From Litoditis marina (Eukaryota > Nematoda > Chromadorea > Rhabditida > Rhabditidae), in NCBI GenBank assembly GCA_964036275.1, contig CAXIWQ010000188.1:62001-126000 (forward strand): a stretch of DNA of 64,000 bases. The letters run 5' to 3'. Position numbers and translations under genes: made by a program. Below, piece after piece: positions 59,501 to 64,000 of the stretch. Positions within the stretch are counted from its first letter, which is position 1, and each line of letters opens with the position of its first letter. The notes beneath the pieces are model-generated. The model had not been told where the DNA came from. It ran no database searches and saw only the letters and a program-made list of their open reading frames with translations.

Positions 59501-62500
59501 GCGCGGAATTGGAGACAAACAACTAACCGAATGGGTCAATGCCCAATAGGGTGGTGGTGCCGGTGCAGCGCGGTGTCGATCGTGTGGAGAGAGCAGCACG
59601 AGAGAGCCAACCACACCCAGAAGTTGGAATAGGAGCAATGGCTCCCCTCAAAGAGCGCGAGACCAGCTCCGCCCATCTGAAACGAATAACAATGTCACGT
59701 GATCAGTTTCGCAATATTTACCATGGAAAGTACATTTCGAGAAGTCTGTAGATTTTTCTGTCTTAGCGAAATCAGGGGAAACTAACCTACAAATGAGTAC
59801 TATGACACTAGGTTTGCTAAAGTTTCGAGACCTAAGCGTTTTTCCTATCGAGCAACTAGAAACTTATCAAGGAACTTAGCCCCAATGAAATCTGGAAATG
59901 TCGCACTCCGAGCGCGGAATTGGAGACAAACAACTAACCGAATGGGTCAATGCCCAATAGGGTGGTGGTGCCGGTGCAGCGCGGTGTCGATCGTGTGGAG
60001 AGAGCAGCACGAGAGAGCCAACCGCACCCAGTCGTTGGAATAGAAACAATGGCTCCCCTCGGAGAGCGCAAGACCAGCTCCGCCCCTTTATAATGAATAA
60101 CAATGTCACGTGATCAGTTTCGCAATATTTACCATGGTAAGTACATTTCGAGAAGTCTGTAGATTTTTCTGTCTCAGCGAAATTGGGGGAATTTGATATA
60201 CAAATGAATACGGTGACACTAGGTTTGCTAAAGTCTTAAGACCTAAGCGTTTTTCCTATCGAGCAACTAAAAACTCATCAAGGAACTTAGCCCTAATGCG
60301 CAAACTTGGCGACAAACAACTGTGATTGTTTACTATACAACCAAACATTGATTGACAAGTCGACAATCACATTCATCCCTCTCGTGTATCAATTCACATG
60401 TAAGTACGGTGACACTAGATTTGCTAAAGTCTTAAGACTCAAGAGTTTTTCCTATCGAGCAGCTAGAAACTTATCAAGGAACTTAGCCCCAATGAACTCT
60501 GGAAATGTCGCACTCCGAGCGCGAAATTGGAGACAAACAACTAACCGAATGGGTCAATGCCCGATAGGGTAATGGTGCCGGTGCAGCGCGGTGTCCATCG
60601 TGTGGAGAGAGCAGCACGAGAGAGCCAACCACACCCAGAAGTTGGAATAGGAGCAATGGCTCCCCTCAGAGAGCGCGAGACCAGCTCCGCCCATCTGAAA
60701 CGAATAACAATGTCACGTGATCAGTTTCGCAATATTTACCATGGTAAGCACATTTCAAGAAGTCTGTAGATTTTTCTGTCTTAGCGAAATCAGGGGAAAC
60801 TAACCTACAAATGAGTACTATGACACTAGGTTTGCTACAGTTTCGAGACCTAAGCGTTTTTCCTATCGAGCAACTAGAAACTTATCAAGGAACTTAGCCC
60901 CAATGAACTCTGGAAATGTCGCACTCCGAGCGCGAAATTGGAGACAAACAACTAACCGAATGGGTCAATGCCCGATAGGGTGGTGGTTCCGGTGCAGCGC
61001 GGTGTCGATCGTGTGGAGAGAGCAGCACGAGAGAGCCAACCGCACCCAGTCGTTGGAATAGAAACAATGGCTCCCCTCGGAGAGCGCGAGACCAGCTCCG
61101 CCCCTTTATAATGAATAACAATGTCACGTGATCAGTTTCGCAATATTTACCATGGAAAGTACATTTCGAGAAGTCTGTAGATTTTCTGTCTCAGCGAAAT
61201 TGGGGGAATTTGATTTACAAATGAATACGGTGACACTAGGTTTGCTAAAGTCTTAAGACCTAAGCGTTTTTCCTATCGAGCAACTAGAAACTCATCAAGG
61301 AACTTAGCCCCAATGAAATCTGGAAATGTCGCACTCCGAGCGCGAGATTGGAGACAAGCATTTACCATGGTAAGCAAAGCACATTTCAAGAAGTCTGTAG
61401 ATTTTTCTGTCTCAGCGAAATTAGGGGAAACTAACCTACAAGTGAGTACTATGACACTAGGTTTGCTAAAGTCTTAAGACCTAGGAGTGAGCCCTATCGA
61501 GCAGCTAGAAACTCATCAAGGAACTTAGCCCCAATGAACTCTGGAAATGTCGCACTCCGAGCGCGAAATTGGAGACAAACAACTAACCGAATGGGTCAAT
61601 GCCCGATAGGGTGGTGGTGCCGGTGCAGCGCGGTGTCGATCGTGTGGAGAGAGCCAACCGCACCCAGAAGTTGGAATAGGAGCAATGGCTCCCCTCAGAG
61701 AGCGCGAGACCAGCTCCGCCCATCTGAAACGAATAACAATGTCACGTGATCAGTTTCGCAATATTTACCATGGTAAGTACACTTCGAGAAGTCTGTAGAT
61801 TTTTCTGTCTCAGTGAAATTGGGGGAATTTGATTTACAAATGAATACGGTGACACTAGGTTTGCTAAAGTTTTGAGACCTAAGCGTTTTTCCTATCGAGC
61901 AACTAGAAACTCATCAAGGAACTTAGCCCCAATGAAATCTGGAAATGTCGCACTCCGAGCGCGGAATTGGAGACAACAACTAACCGAATGGGTCAATGCC
62001 CGATAGGGTGGTGGTGCCGGTGCAGCGCGGTGTCCATCGTGTGGAGAGAGCAGCACGAGAGAGCCAACCACACCCAGAAGTTGGAATAGGAGTAATGGCT
62101 CCCCTCAGAGAGCGCGAGACCAGCTCCGCCCATCTGAAACGAATAACAATGTCACGTGATCAGTTTCGCAATATTTACCATGGTAAGTACATTTCGAGAA
62201 GTCTGTAGATCTTTCTGTCTCAGCGAAATTGGGGGAATTTGATTTACAAATGTATACGGTGACACTAGGTTTGCTAAAGTCTTAAGACCTAAGCGTTTTC
62301 CTATTGAGCAACTAGAAACTCATCAAAGAACTTAGCTCTACTGTACTCTGGAAATGTCGCACTCTGAGCGCGAAATTGGAAACAAGCATTTACCATGGTA
62401 AGCAAAGCACATTTCAAGAAGTCTGTAGATTTTTCTGTCTTAGCGAAATCAGGGGAAACTAACCTACAAATGAGTACTATGACACTAGGTTTGCTAAAGT

Positions 62501-64000
62501 TTCGAGACCTAAGCGTTTTTCCTATCGAGCAACTAGAAACTTATCAAGGAACTTAGCCCCAATGAAATCTGGAAATGTCGCACTCCGAGCGCGGAATTGG
62601 AGACAAACAACTAACCGAATGGGTCAATGCCCAATAGGGTGGTGGTGCCGGTGCAGCGCGGTGTCGATCGTGTGGAGAGAGCAGCACGAGAGAGCCAACC
62701 GCACCCAGTCGTTGGAATAGAAACAATGGCTCCCCTCGGAGAGCGCGAGACCAGCTCCGCCCCTTTATAATGAATAACAATGTCACGTGATCAGTTTCGC
62801 AATATTTACCATGGTAAGTACATTTCGAGAAGTCTGTAGATTTTTCTGTCTCAGCGAAATTGGGGGAATTTGATATACAAATGAATACGGTGACACTAGG
62901 TTTGCTAAAGTCTTAAGACCTAAGCGTTTTTCCTATCGAGCAACTAGAAACTCATCAAGGAACTTAGCCCCAATGAAATCTGGAAATGTCGCTTTCCGAG
63001 CGCGAGATTGGAGACAAGCATTTACCATGGTAAGCAAAGCACATTTCAAGAAGTCTGTAGATTTTTCTGTCTCAGCGAAATTAGGGAAAACTAACCTACA
63101 AGTGAGTACTATGACACTAGATTTGCTAAAGTTTCGAGACCTAAGCGTTTTTCCTACCGAGCAACTAGAAACTCATCAAGGGACTTAGCCCCAATGAACT
63201 CTGGAAATGTCGCACTCCGAGCGCAAAATTGGAGACAAACAACTAACCGAATGGGTCAATGCCCGATAGCGTGGTGGTGCCGGTGCAGTGCGGTGTCGAT
63301 CGTGTGGAGAGAGCCAACCGCACCCAGAAGTTGGAATAGGAGCAATGGCTTCCCTCGGAAAGCGCGAGACCAGCTCCGCCCATCTGAAACGAATAACAAT
63401 GTCACGTGATCAGTTTCGCAATATTTACCATGGTAAGTACATTTCGAGAAGTCTGTAGATTTTTCTGTCTCAGCGAAATTAGGAGAATTTAATTTAAAAA
63501 TGAATACGGTGACATTAGGTTTGCTAAAGTCTTAAGACCTAGGAGTGAGCCCTATCGAGCAACTAGAAACTCATCAAGGAACTTAGCCCCAATGAAATCT
63601 GGAAATGTCGCACTCCGAGCGCGGAATTGGAGACAACAACTAACCGAATGGGTCAATGCCCGATAGGGTGGTGGTGCCGGTGCAGCGCGGTGTCCATCGT
63701 GTGGAGAGAGCAGCACGAGAGAGCCAACCACACCCAGAAGTTGGAATAGGAGTAATGGCTCCCCTCAGAGAGCGCGAGACCAGCTCCGCCCATCTGAAAC
63801 GAATAACAATGTCACGTGATCAGTTTCGCAATATTTACCATGGTAAGTACATTTCGAGAAGTCTGTAGATCTTTCTGTCTCAGCGAAATTGGGGGAATTT
63901 GATTTACAAATGTATACGGTGACACTAGGTTTGCTAAAGTCTTAAGACCTAAGCGTTTTTCCTATTGAGCAACTAGAAACTCATCAAGGAACTTAGCTCT
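56576..64000 (+). repeat. Modular satellite 2, array III (runs off the window)
   Basis: About 7.4 kb of the same units as arrays I and II. Long units repeat at 411 bp between 57895 and 59539. Inverted-repeat-type units lie near 57630 and 60295. Blocks such as 57.0-58.1 kb are nearly identical to parts of arrays I (26.75-27.9 kb) and II (40.0-40.8 kb). The array continues past the window end. Confidence 0.95.

Noticed and set aside
26717..64000. Recurring 70-77 codon open frames within satellite 2, on both strands
   Set aside because: They recur with each repeat unit, begin and end within it, lie on both strands, and resemble no protein.

Overview
The window is eukaryotic, most likely from a small invertebrate. 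A nematode is favoured and a flatworm is possible. Multi-exon genes have GT-AG introns that often end in TTTCAG, some introns are only 35-40 bp, AATAAA signals follow several stops, and a nematode-type TTAGGC motif occurs in a repeat. Many start codons sit 0-42 bp behind a 3' splice acceptor, as expected for spliced-leader trans-splicing or 5'-UTR introns. No rRNA, tRNA or CRISPR array was found. All gene models were spliced by eye.

Layout. Positions 1-18.4 kb hold a compact, mostly plus-strand cluster: a C2H2-like zinc-finger protein, two tiny genes, a Ser/acidic nuclear-type protein (copy 1), a POT1-type OB-fold protein, a basic helical protein, a divergent CENP-A-like histone H3 variant, a large protein with a ParB-like motif, an F-box protein and a helical MGDH protein. 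From 19.1 to 26.7 kb lies a 31-bp palindromic satellite interrupted by a paralogue of the Ser/acidic gene. Three arrays of a second, modular 190-410 bp satellite occupy 26.7-29.5, 37.3-50.9 and 56.6-64.0 kb. Between them lie an MGDH paralogue (minus), a sliding-clamp-like fragment (minus), an unrecognised eight-exon gene (plus), a second F-box gene (minus) and a partial basic protein (minus). A short element carrying TTAGGC sits at three array edges.

Three families in the cluster (Ser/acidic, F-box, MGDH) each have a second copy among the satellites, with the same intron phases and sometimes identical exon lengths. The recognisable products point to chromosome biology: a centromeric-histone candidate, a telomere-type OB fold, a clamp-like fragment, a ParB-like motif and F-box proteins. 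Two otherwise unrelated satellites share a 13-bp near-palindrome that also occurs singly in introns. I infer a chromosome-maintenance or selfish-chromosome locus (pericentromere, subtelomere, B chromosome or eliminated DNA). That functional link is a hypothesis; the gene structures and repeats are read directly from the sequence.
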